A DNA stretch of 64,000 nt, from contig NZ_JAUSYD010000001.1 of assembly GCF_030816615.1 (NCBI RefSeq), forward strand, positions 6,284,501 to 6,348,500, in the 5' to 3' direction. The first letter of the stretch is position 1. Each line of letters opens with the position of its first letter. The DNA is from Streptomyces sp. B1I3 (lineage in GTDB: Bacteria > Actinomycetota > Actinomycetes > Streptomycetales > Streptomycetaceae). Positions 8,522 to 16,094 of the stretch are shown one piece after another. Under the pieces are notes generated by a model, which made no database searches, was not told the origin of the DNA, and saw only the letters and a program-made list of their open reading frames with translations. The position numbers were made by a program, and so were the translations under genes.

Positions 8522-9346
8522 ATGAGCACGGACGCACAGCAGGAGAGCCGGGACGGCCGGGACGCCGAGGACCTCCGGAAATGGCAGCGCTGGCACGAGG
8601 AGCGCGTCGTCGCGGTCGCCGCACCGTACGGCCCGCTCTCCCTCACCGGCACCCACTGGCTGGCCGACCACCCGGAGGGGCGAATTCCGGCCGTACCCGG
8701 ACTGTGGCGCGAGGAGGACGACCACCTCGTGCTCACCGCCGGCGCGGAGGACGGACTGACCGTCGACGGAAGGCTTCTGGACGGCGACGTCAGGCTCACC
8801 GCCGACCGCGGGCCGATCGACGCCTCGCGGGTGGCGCGGGGCGAACGGCGGCTCGTCGTCCTGAGCCGCGAAGGCCTCTGGGCCGTGCGGGACTTCGACC
8901 CCCTGTCACCGGCCCGGCACCGCTTCAGGACCATCGACGCCACCCCGTACGACCCGGACTGGTCCCTGGACGGTGTCTTCCGGCCGTACGACACCGACCG
9001 GACGATCCGCGTCGAGAACGCCGACGGGCGCGAGCGCGGGCTGGGGCTCAGCGGCGAGATCGCCTTCACCCTGGACGGAGCCGAACACACCCTCCGGGCC
9101 GCGGTGGAGCCCGACGGCTCGCTCTGGGCCGTCTTCGCCGACGCCACCAGCGGGGACAGCAGTTATCGGTTCCGCTTCCTGCGGCCGGACGCCCCCGACG
9201 GACACGGGAGGGTGAACGTCGACTTCAACCGCGCGCTGCTGCCGCCCTGCGCCTTCGCCGACCACTTCATCTGCCCGTTCCCCCCGCCCGGCAACACCCT
9301 CGCGGTCGCGGTCCCGGCCGGGGAGCGCAACCGCATCGACGCCTGA
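8522..9346 (+). CDS. DUF1684 domain protein
   Basis: A 274-residue protein with the DUF1684 pattern: WQRWHEERVVAVAAPYGPLSLTGTHWL near the N-terminus, a central beta-rich part, and the C-terminal phrases VDFNRALLPPCAFADHFICPFPPPGN. That last stretch, with a cysteine pair and a histidine, is conserved in the family. It begins four bases after the second monooxygenase gene, so it belongs to the same operon. The family function is not established. No signal peptide is seen, so it is probably cytoplasmic and may act on the same substrate or its product. Confidence 0.8.
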   Translation: MSTDAQQESRDGRDAEDLRKWQRWHEERVVAVAAPYGPLSLTGTHWLADHPEGRIPAVPGLWREEDDHLVLTAGAEDGLTVDGRLLDGDVRLTADRGPIDASRVARGERRLVVLSREGLWAVRDFDPLSPARHRFRTIDATPYDPDWSLDGVFRPYDTDRTIRVENADGRERGLGLSGEIAFTLDGAEHTLRAAVEPDGSLWAVFADATSGDSSYRFRFLRPDAPDGHGRVNVDFNRALLPPCAFADHFICPFPPPGNTLAVAVPAGERNRIDA

Positions 9347-9650
9347 CCGGCCGGCACCGGTGACACGGCTCCGGCGGCTTCGGCGCATCGGCCTCCGGGC
9401 TGCCGCCGCCGGTGCCGCCGGTGCCGCAGTTGCTGCTGGTGCAGGGATCGGCGCCGCTTGCCGTCGCGGCCGAAAAGGCGTCCTTGCGGGGCCCGGTGAC
9501 GCCCCCGAATACTCCCGAGCAGCGCTGGTCAGGGGCATGGAGTATCCGGAATCGGCACGCTCGCCGAACGCGCCCACGCCCACTGACCGCGCCTCACGGG
9601 TCCAGCCACCCCACAGGCCGACCCCCGATCCTTCTCGGGAGGAACGAAAA
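9347..9650. other. Intergenic region upstream of the streptogrisin B-like gene
   Basis: A 304-bp spacer. An inverted pair CCGGCGGC (9371-9378) and GCCGCCGG (9405-9412) could weakly terminate the upstream operon. A GGAGGA ribosome site sits just before the GTG at 9651. No clear promoter hexamers and no supported gene were found. Confidence 0.3.
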
Positions 9651-10550
9651 GTGAGGATCACGCGCACCACCCCCCGCGGCGGCACAGCGAGACGCAGCAG
9701 GGCCCTCGCACTCTCGGCCGGCCTCGTCGCCATCGCCGCCCTCGCCGTCCCGTCGGCCGGCGCCGACACCACCGGGACGTACAGCGCCGCCCGACTCGAC
9801 GCGTTGGGCGACGCCGTCCTCGGCGCCGACGTCGCCGGCACCGCATGGAACGTCGACCCGGCGACCGAACGGCTCGTCGTCACCGTGGACAGCACCGTCT
9901 CGCAGACGGAGATGAACGAGATCAAGAAGTCCGCGGGAGCCGACGCGGGAGCCCTGCGCATCGAACACACCCCCGGGACCCTCAGCAAACTGATCTCGGG
10001 CGGCGACGCCGTCCACGCCTCCAGCTGGCGCTGCTCCCTCGGCTTCAACGTCCGCAGCGGCAGCACCTACTACTTCCTGACCGCCGGTCACTGCACCGAC
10101 GGCGCCGGCACCTGGTGGTCCGACTCCGCCCACGCCACGGTCCTCGGCACCACGACGGGCTCCAGCTTCCCGACCGACGACTACGGCATCGTGCGGTACA
10201 CCAACACCTCCGTCACCAAGTCCGGCACCGTCGGCAACCAGGACATCACCAGCGCGGCCAACGCCACGATCGGGATGTCCGTCACCCGCCGGGGCTCCAC
10301 CACCGGCACCCACAGCGGCACCGTCACCGGCCTCGACGCCACGGTCAACTACGGCGGCGGGGACATCGTCCACGGCCTGATCCGCACCAACGTGTGCGCC
10401 GAGCCCGGCGACTCCGGCGGCCCGCTCTACTCCGGCACCCGGGCGATCGGTCTCACCTCCGGCGGCAGCGGCAACTGCTCCTCGGGGGGCACGACCTTCT
10501 TCCAGCCGGTCACCGAAGCGCTGAGCGCGTACGGCGTCAGCGTGTACTGA
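9651..10550 (+). CDS. sprB: Streptogrisin B-like secreted serine protease
   Basis: A 299-residue prepro-protease, the same length as streptogrisin B precursor, and very similar to it from what I recall of that protein. The layout is a signal peptide to about residue 38, a propeptide with AGTAWNVDPATERLVVTVDSTVS, and the mature enzyme starting at Ile115 (LSKL|ISGGDA). The catalytic triad is His147 (TAGHC), Asp177 (DDYGIV) and Ser255 (GDSGGP). Two disulfide cysteine pairs are present. GTG at 9651 follows GGAGGA. The enzyme should be secreted and self-cleaved to a chymotrypsin-like protease. A strong hairpin follows the gene. Confidence 0.93.
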   Translation: MRITRTTPRGGTARRSRALALSAGLVAIAALAVPSAGADTTGTYSAARLDALGDAVLGADVAGTAWNVDPATERLVVTVDSTVSQTEMNEIKKSAGADAGALRIEHTPGTLSKLISGGDAVHASSWRCSLGFNVRSGSTYYFLTAGHCTDGAGTWWSDSAHATVLGTTTGSSFPTDDYGIVRYTNTSVTKSGTVGNQDITSAANATIGMSVTRRGSTTGTHSGTVTGLDATVNYGGGDIVHGLIRTNVCAEPGDSGGPLYSGTRAIGLTSGGSGNCSSGGTTFFQPVTEALSAYGVSVY

Positions 10551-10574
10551 CACCGGACTCCGCCGCACTCCTGT

Positions 10575-10603
10575 GAGCCCCCGCCGATTCCCGGCGGGGG
10601 CTC
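10575..10603 (+). terminator. Hairpin terminator after the streptogrisin B-like gene
   Basis: A perfect 11-bp inverted repeat, GAGCCCCCGCC and GGCGGGGGCTC, with a seven-base loop, lies 24 bp after the stop. There is no long T tract, as is usual in streptomycetes. Confidence 0.8.
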
Positions 10604-10733
10604 CCGTTCGGCCCGCGGCTTTTGAGAGGATGTGACAACGGTCGGTCGCAGAGGTACCACGGGGGCGGACACTGTGCACGGCCGGAGGGCTGTCCCTCCG
10701 GGCCCCCGCAGACACCCAGGGGGTTCCAGGTCC

Positions 10734-11213
10734 GTGAAACGCATCGGAGTGACCGGTCACCGATCCATCCCCCAGGAGGTCCACGCGCACGTGATCGAGG
10801 GGATGCGGGCGGCCCTGTGCGCGGCGGAAGGCTCCCTGGAGGCGCTCTCCAGCCTGGCGGTGGGAGCCGACCAGATCTTCGCCGACCTCGCGCTGGCGCA
10901 CGGCGCCGAGCTCACCGCCGTCATCCCCAGCGGCGACTACGAGGCCGGTTTCGCCGAAGGGGCCGAGCTGGCGCGCTACCGCACGCTCAAGGCCCGGGCC
11001 GTCCGCGAGGTCCGGCTCGGCTTCCCGCACTCCACGGACGAGGCCTACTACGCGGCGGGCGCCTACATCGCCGACCACTGCGACCGGCTCCTCGCGGTCT
11101 GGGACGGACGGCCCGCGCGAGGGCTCGGCGGCACCGGCGACATCGTGACGTACGCCCGCAGGCTGGGCCGGCCCGTCACCGTCATCTGGCGCGACGGCGT
11201 GGAGCGGGACTGA
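10734..11213 (+). CDS. SLOG-fold nucleotide-binding protein
   Basis: A 159-residue Rossmann-like protein. It opens KRIGVTGHRSIP, the VTGHR signature of SLOG-type (LOG/DprA-like) proteins, followed by LSSLAVGADQIFADLAL and the later strand DRLLAVWDG, which together line the predicted nucleotide pocket. The GTG at 10734 is the best start because the homologous core begins there; GGGGG lies 12-16 bases upstream. The SLOG superfamily includes proteins that bind or make nucleotide-derived ligands and frequently partner with SLATT membrane effectors. Here the next gene, convergent and only 12 bp away, is exactly such a protein. A signalling or conflict role is inferred. Confidence 0.72.
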   Translation: MKRIGVTGHRSIPQEVHAHVIEGMRAALCAAEGSLEALSSLAVGADQIFADLALAHGAELTAVIPSGDYEAGFAEGAELARYRTLKARAVREVRLGFPHSTDEAYYAAGAYIADHCDRLLAVWDGRPARGLGGTGDIVTYARRLGRPVTVIWRDGVERD

Positions 11214-11225
11214 GCGGGCACCGCC

Positions 11226-12155
11226 TCACATCCGGTGCCGGGCCAGCCAGTCCGTGTGCTCGGGCGAGACGATCCGCTCGGTCTCGAAGACGGCGGCCGC
11301 CCACTGCCGTTCGGTGAGGGTGGTCTCCATCGCGGCCTGCATGTTCTCCAGGTCCTCCTCCACCAGCGAGTGCGCGGAGACCAGCGGATGATGGCGGCGC
11401 TTCTCGTTCCAGGCGAGGCAGGCCGCGGCGGCGGCGGAGAACGTCCCGGTCAGCGCGAAGGAATCGGCGCTCCCGAAGGTCTGCAGTGCGGCGAGGACCA
11501 GGGCAGGCAGCGTCAGTACGGCGATGGTGCTCGCCCAGACGAGCGAGCCACGCCGGGAGACCTGCCTGCGCCTGCGGTACCAGCGCCGCTGCTCTATGAG
11601 CCGGTCCCGGATGTAGGTCTCCTTGCGTACGGTGAACGCCCTGTCCCGTAACTCCCGCATGGACGCGGTGATCAGACCCTCACCCGCGTCCGTCATCTCC
11701 TCCCGGGGATCCACCCAGCCCACCTTCCGTAACTCCTGGAGGCCGTCCTCGATCCGGTTGGCGAACACCGCCTCCGGATGCAGGGTGCCCGTGTCGAAGG
11801 GCGAGCCGTGGACGGCGTACCGCCAGCAGTTGGACTTGATGAACTCCGCTGCGGAGCGGTTGAGTTGCCAATGCGACTTTGCTTTGCGCCGCGAGGCGAG
11901 GTACGTCGCGATCAGGACACCGAGGTAGGCCAACACCGCTGTCGCGTCGAGCAGTTGGATGTCACCGGCCACCTCGACGTGCCAGGGCAGGGCGGCGGGC
12001 ACGGTACCGACGACGAGGAGGGCCAGCTGACCGCGGGTGGTGTTGACGGCCTCACGCTGACGTGCGACGGCGACGGCGTCCGTGTGGTGGAAGAGTGCGG
12101 GCAGATCCTCGCTCCGGAAGACCATGGACTGAAGTGGCCCAGGTATCGCCGACAT
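11226..12155 (-). CDS. SLATT/DUF4231-type membrane protein
   Basis: A 309-residue protein with two hydrophobic pairs: segments at about 43-58 and 70-88, then a second pair near 225-265 followed by AWNEKRRHH. The intervening part is charged and helical (AAEFIKSNCWRYAVHG, RKETYIRDRLIEQRRWYRRRR). This architecture and wording match the SMODS/SLOG-associating transmembrane (SLATT, DUF4231) families, proposed pore-forming effectors activated by nucleotide signals. ATG at 12155 is chosen because GGGGG lies about eight bases upstream. It is tail-to-tail with the SLOG gene. The effector role is inferred from family proposals, not shown here. Confidence 0.7.
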   Translation of the reverse strand: MSAIPGPLQSMVFRSEDLPALFHHTDAVAVARQREAVNTTRGQLALLVVGTVPAALPWHVEVAGDIQLLDATAVLAYLGVLIATYLASRRKAKSHWQLNRSAAEFIKSNCWRYAVHGSPFDTGTLHPEAVFANRIEDGLQELRKVGWVDPREEMTDAGEGLITASMRELRDRAFTVRKETYIRDRLIEQRRWYRRRRQVSRRGSLVWASTIAVLTLPALVLAALQTFGSADSFALTGTFSAAAAACLAWNEKRRHHPLVSAHSLVEEDLENMQAAMETTLTERQWAAAVFETERIVSPEHTDWLARHRM

Positions 12156-12389
12156 GTGCACCCCCGTCTGCAGTTGTGTGCATGCCCCCGTCCGGGGGCC
12201 ACGAGAGTAGGTCGCGCACCCGTCGACTGCAATGGCGCCTCGGGCCGCCGCCCACGGCCGGCGGCGCCCGGAGGCGCTCTCGTGCGATGCGGCAAGCTGT
12301 GGGAAACTCACGCGACTTCGTACGTGAGCGGGCGCGTCGGCCCTGGGGGGACCGTGCCGGTGCCTCGCTCCCCGATGGGGGGAAGCGAC

Positions 12390-13100
12390 GTGAGCGATGC
12401 AGGCCGGCGCAGTGCCGCGCCGCCGTCCGACGCCCAGCGCAGGGTGCGCCGGAGCCCACTGCTGTTCACCGCCCCGCTGGCACTGCTCGGTGTCCTGACG
12501 CTCATCCTGATCTGGGAGGCGATCCGGGCGAACGTGACCGCCGAAGCGCGGACCGAATGGCCGTGGCGCCTCCAGCTGCTCGACGTGGACGCGCTGGGAA
12601 GCCTCCTGGCGGTCGCTGCCGGCGCCGTCCTGGCGAGGGCTCAGTACGCCCGTACCGTGCGGCCCTACCTGGGCTGGCGGTCGTCCTGGGCCAAGGGGCA
12701 CCTCCAGGACGACGCGCCTGCCTGGCGCGTCGGCATACTCAACGGCGGGCAGCACATCGCGGCCATCGAGTCCTGGGACTGCCAGGTGGTCCTGGCAGGG
12801 GCGTCCGCTTCGGGTGACGCGCCGTGGGTCGACGTCTCCGAGGCCGTCACCGAGCTGGCCGCGGCCGGCCTGGCCGTCGCCGAGGACTTCCAGCTGGTCG
12901 AGTTCGGCGCGGGGTTCCCCCTGGTGGGAACCGCCGGCTACGAGACGGTGCTGGTCGGCGCCTTCTCGAGGAGGTTCGTCGAGAGCGTCGACGCCCTGTA
13001 CCTGCGCGTGCGGGTGACGGACGTCGTCGGCGACAGCCACGAGCGCATCGGTGACTGCATGAAGGGTGCCGGAGCGCTCGCCCACGCCCCGCTCGACTGA
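12390..13100 (+). CDS. Unknown membrane protein
   Basis: A 236-residue protein with two likely membrane helices: SPLLFTAPLALLGVLTLILIW (about 25-45) and SLLAVAAGAVLARAQYA (about 68-84). A soluble domain of about 140 residues follows, containing WRVGILNGGQHIAAIESWDCQVVL, which looks beta-rich. GTG at 12390 has GGGGGGAAG six bases upstream; an ATG at 12375 lacks a ribosome site. It is divergent from the SLATT gene and precedes the fxs locus. I do not recognise the family. Its position between the SLATT gene and fxsA makes a link to one of them possible. Confidence 0.7.
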   Translation: MSDAGRRSAAPPSDAQRRVRRSPLLFTAPLALLGVLTLILIWEAIRANVTAEARTEWPWRLQLLDVDALGSLLAVAAGAVLARAQYARTVRPYLGWRSSWAKGHLQDDAPAWRVGILNGGQHIAAIESWDCQVVLAGASASGDAPWVDVSEAVTELAAAGLAVAEDFQLVEFGAGFPLVGTAGYETVLVGAFSRRFVESVDALYLRVRVTDVVGDSHERIGDCMKGAGALAHAPLD

Positions 13101-13116
13101 TAGGGGGTGCGGCTCA

Positions 13117-13143
13117 CCGGCCTGACCGGGATTCCCGGGCCGG
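13117..13143 (+). terminator. Possible hairpin after the unknown membrane protein gene
   Basis: CCGGG-ATT-CCCGG (13126-13138) forms a compact stem extended by CCGGC (13117-13121) with GCCGG (13139-13143) across a small bulge. It lies just after the stop at 13100 and would separate that gene from fxsA. Confidence 0.45.
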
Positions 13144-13312
13144 ATCGACTGTTCACGGACCCGGACGGGTGGACCGCTGGTCCGCCGCGCCGCCCGAGGC
13201 GCATTCCGGCCCTGGCATGGAGGTGCGGACGCCACCCGGGTGGGTCAGGCCTCGAAAGAATTTCGGTCTCCACAATTCGGCGTAAACACAAGATTTCCCG
13301 CCACGGCCACGT

Positions 13313-13340
13313 TTGCGGAGGGCTGCGGGGGGAGTAAAGT
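13313..13340 (+). promoter_or_regulatory. Candidate promoter of fxsA
   Basis: TTGCGG (13313-13318) and TAAAGT (13335-13340) are spaced by 16 bp, a plausible vegetative promoter in a locally A/T-richer stretch. It lies about 75 bp before the fxsA start and just upstream of a perfect inverted repeat. The rest of the 13101-13415 spacer shows no gene. Confidence 0.35.
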
Positions 13341-13347
13341 CATGCCG

Positions 13348-13393
13348 CCGGACACTGTGAATATGCAGGTGCCGGTCGTGATCCAGTGTCCGG
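13348..13393. repeat. Perfect 10-bp inverted repeat upstream of fxsA
   Basis: CCGGACACTG at 13348-13357 and CAGTGTCCGG at 13384-13393 are exact reverse complements separated by 26 bases. The pair sits between the candidate promoter and the fxsA ribosome site, ending 22 bases before the GTG. It could be a regulator site or a leader RNA hairpin. Confidence 0.7.
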
Positions 13394-13415
13394 AACCAAT
13401 CCATCAAGGACGGCC

Positions 13416-13583
13416 GTGAAGACCTACGAAACCTCCCCTTCCTTCGCCATTGCGAAGAAGAGTCGCGTGCCCCTCGCGGAGATCGACACGCGCGGACCCG
13501 AAGCCTCCAGGAAGCTCGGCCGGGTATTCGGCACCGCCGCGGCCCGCCCCACCCGGACTTCGACCTTCAGTTCGGCCCTCTGA
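13416..13583 (+). CDS. fxsA: FxSxx-COOH RiPP precursor FxsA
   Basis: A 55-residue peptide ending Phe51-Ser52-Ser53-Ala54-Leu55, an exact F-x-S-x-x C-terminus. The N-terminal half carries the conserved leader-like phrase SRVPLAEIDTRG, and the C-terminal third is Ala/Thr/Arg-rich. The GTG start follows AAGGA. FxsA peptides are substrates of the radical SAM enzyme FxsB, encoded 85 bp downstream. FxsB-type enzymes are known to link the Phe ring to the side-chain beta carbon of the residue two positions on, here Ser53, forming a three-residue cyclophane. No protease or exporter gene is adjacent, so the fate of the product is unclear. Confidence 0.9.
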   Translation: MKTYETSPSFAIAKKSRVPLAEIDTRGPEASRKLGRVFGTAAARPTRTSTFSSAL

Positions 13584-13668
13584 GGCGGGGGGCGACACTG
13601 CTGGACGGGGGGACAATTGGCGGGCGTGGTCAGGCCGATGGGCTGACAGGCGCGGCTAGACTGGGGGA

Positions 13669-15951
13669 ATGACAGGACCCCTGGTCCCCTTTCGCGAGAT
13701 CGTGCTCAAGGTGCACAGTCGATGTGATCTTGCCTGCGACCATTGCTATATCTATGAACACGCAGATCAGAGTTGGCGTACCCGACCTAAGTCCATCTCT
13801 GACGAAGCCATTTCATGGACAGCTCGACGATTGGCCGAGCATGCCGAACGGCATGCGCTCGATTCGGTGGCAGTGATCCTGCACGGAGGCGAGCCGCTCC
13901 TGGCCGGGACCGCGCGTCTGCGCCGTGTCTGCGAGGAGCTCACGTCGGCCTTGCGCGGTATCGCTGAGCTGGACCTCAGGATCCACACCAACGGCGTCCA
14001 GCTCAGCCCCCGGTACCTGGACCTCTTCGACGAGTTCGACGTGAAGGTCGGCATCTCGCTCGACGGTGACCGCGCGGCCAACGACCGGCACCGCCTCTTC
14101 GCCAACGGGCGCACCAGCCACCCCCTGGTCCTGCGAGCGGTGGAGCTGCTGCGCCAGGAACGCTACCGGCACCTGGATCTCGGCCTCCTGTGCACGATCG
14201 ACGTCCGCAACGATCCGGTCGCCGTGTTCGACGCACTCGCCGAACTCGACCCTCCTCAGGTCGACTTCCTGCTGCCCCACGCCACATGGGAAGAGCCGCC
14301 GCCGAGGCCGGACGGGTCGGCCACCGCCTACGCGAGCTGGCTCCTCGAGGTCTTCGACCGCTGGACGGAAGGAGGGCGACGGCTGCCGGTGAGGCTCTTC
14401 TCGTCCGTGCTCTCCACCCTGAGCGGGGGCCCCAGCCTCACCGAGTCCCTCGGGCTGGCCCCCACCGATCTGGTCGTCGTCGAGACGGACGGCTCCCTCG
14501 AGCAGGTGGACTCGCTCAAGAGCGCCTACGAAGGCGCGGCGGCCACCGGGTTCGACGTGTTCCACCACGCCTTCGACGAGGTCGCCGCCCACCCCGGGGT
14601 CAGGTCACGGCAACTCGGTCTCGCCGGAGTCAGCGAGACCTGCCGTACGTGCCCCGTCGTACGTTCGTGCGGCGGCGGGCTCTACACGCACCGCTACCGC
14701 GCGTCGAACGGCTTCGACAACCCGTCGGTGTACTGCGCCGACCTCGAGGCGCTGGTGAAGGGCATCGAGGAGCGCACGGCCGTGCGGTCCGGCTCCCCGG
14801 CCGTCGCGGGGACCGCGGAGCTGGTCGAGGCCGAGCGGAATCTCAACCTGACCATGCTGGCGGCCCTTCACGCCGAGCTCGGAGGGCGGGGGCGGGAGCG
14901 CTGGGACGACGCCTGGGCGCTGGTCGCGGCGACCGAGCGGACGGAGGAGGGCGCCGGCGCCCTGGACGAGGTGCTGACCCACCCCTACGCCCGCAGCTGG
15001 CTCCTCGACGCGTCACGCGCGGCGGAACGTACCGGACCGCGGTCCGCCGACGGGACCGCGCAGCGACTCGCCGCCACGGTGGTGGCGGCGTCCGTGCGAG
15101 CCGGGCTCGACCTGACGGTGCCCCTGGAGTTCCGGGACGGCAGGGTCTTCCTCCCCACGCTCGGGGAGCTGCGGGTCGGTGGCCCTGCGGAGCGGGGCAC
15201 CGTACGGGTGCGGGCCACCGAGGGCGGACTCGTGGTGCGTCGCGGGGGAGGTGGTGGCGAGCTGCGCATCGCGCGTGACGCCGAGGAGAGCGCCGCATGG
15301 CTGCCTCTGCGCACGGTGGGCGGAGGCGGTGCCCCCGTGTTCGTGCTCGACGACCTCGACCCGTACCGCGACTGCTTCGGTGTCCCCGTGGCACCGCGCC
15401 TCACACCGCAGGGTGTCCAGGACTGCGACGCACGCGTCACCCGCGCCTGGGCGCTGCTGCTGGAACGCGTGCCGAAGCAGGCTGCCGACCTGGCGGAAGC
15501 CCTGACCACGTTGACACCGGTCCTCCCGGTTCCGGCCGTCGCGGGCGGGCACGGGTACGGCGCCCTGGGGATCGGGAGGGCGGACAGCGACGAGGAGCTG
15601 GCGCTCGGGCTGCTCCGGGCGTTCAGGCGTAGCACCTGGCAGGCAGTCGTCGCCGTCACGGACCTGTACGCGTCGGACGGGACCTGGGAACATCGGTCGC
15701 CCTGGAGGCGGGAGCCCGTCCCCTTCTCCACGCTGCTTTCGGAGACCTTCGAACGGGTAGGGATCGGACTCTTCGACGCGCGGTTCCTGCCGGGTGTCCG
15801 GCAGGCGCTCGGCGCGATGGCATCCGCCGCCGAACTGACCGTCGACGGGAAACGGGTGCTCATCGGGCTCGAGAAGGAGATCGCCGAGCTACCGGAAGGG
15901 ACATCTGGGGAAGAACGTCCGCAGATCGTCTCCGCGCGGGGGCCGCGGTGA
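13669..15951 (+). CDS. fxsB: FxsB radical SAM/SPASM cyclophane-forming maturase
   Basis: A 760-residue enzyme. The radical SAM cluster motif is Cys19-x3-Cys23-x2-Cys26 (SRCDLACDHCYIYE). HGGEPLL and ISLDGD follow, and a SPASM region (ETCRTCPVVRSCGGGLYTHRY, then YC) holds auxiliary cluster cysteines near residues 325-360. It should crosslink Phe and Ser of FxsA. The C-terminal 350 residues resemble the HExxH peptide-hydroxylase domain often fused to FxsB, but where HExxH is expected (residues 650-654) the sequence reads RAFRR. That domain therefore looks catalytically dead. The first 60 codons have a noticeably lower GC third position than the rest. Confidence 0.92.
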   Translation: MTGPLVPFREIVLKVHSRCDLACDHCYIYEHADQSWRTRPKSISDEAISWTARRLAEHAERHALDSVAVILHGGEPLLAGTARLRRVCEELTSALRGIAELDLRIHTNGVQLSPRYLDLFDEFDVKVGISLDGDRAANDRHRLFANGRTSHPLVLRAVELLRQERYRHLDLGLLCTIDVRNDPVAVFDALAELDPPQVDFLLPHATWEEPPPRPDGSATAYASWLLEVFDRWTEGGRRLPVRLFSSVLSTLSGGPSLTESLGLAPTDLVVVETDGSLEQVDSLKSAYEGAAATGFDVFHHAFDEVAAHPGVRSRQLGLAGVSETCRTCPVVRSCGGGLYTHRYRASNGFDNPSVYCADLEALVKGIEERTAVRSGSPAVAGTAELVEAERNLNLTMLAALHAELGGRGRERWDDAWALVAATERTEEGAGALDEVLTHPYARSWLLDASRAAERTGPRSADGTAQRLAATVVAASVRAGLDLTVPLEFRDGRVFLPTLGELRVGGPAERGTVRVRATEGGLVVRRGGGGGELRIARDAEESAAWLPLRTVGGGGAPVFVLDDLDPYRDCFGVPVAPRLTPQGVQDCDARVTRAWALLLERVPKQAADLAEALTTLTPVLPVPAVAGGHGYGALGIGRADSDEELALGLLRAFRRSTWQAVVAVTDLYASDGTWEHRSPWRREPVPFSTLLSETFERVGIGLFDARFLPGVRQALGAMASAAELTVDGKRVLIGLEKEIAELPEGTSGEERPQIVSARGPR

Positions 15952-16041
15952 GCGGGCGTGGGGATGGATGACCGAAAAGTAACGGTGAATGACCGGCCGA
16001 TAGAGGGGTGGAGCACTGTCCGCTCCGTAATGATGAATTCG

Positions 16042-16072
16042 CTCGCATTCTTTCTCCCTTCTCGATGCGAGT
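16042..16072 (+). promoter_or_regulatory. Hairpin in the A/T-richer fxsB-fxsC spacer
   Basis: GCTCGCAT (16041-16048) and ATGCGAGT (16065-16072) can pair across a pyrimidine-rich loop. The 143-bp spacer between fxsB and fxsC is visibly poorer in G and C than its surroundings. It may contain an attenuator or an internal promoter for fxsC-fxsT. Confidence 0.35.
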
Positions 16073-16094
16073 GCTCACACAGGACGGGGGTCGT

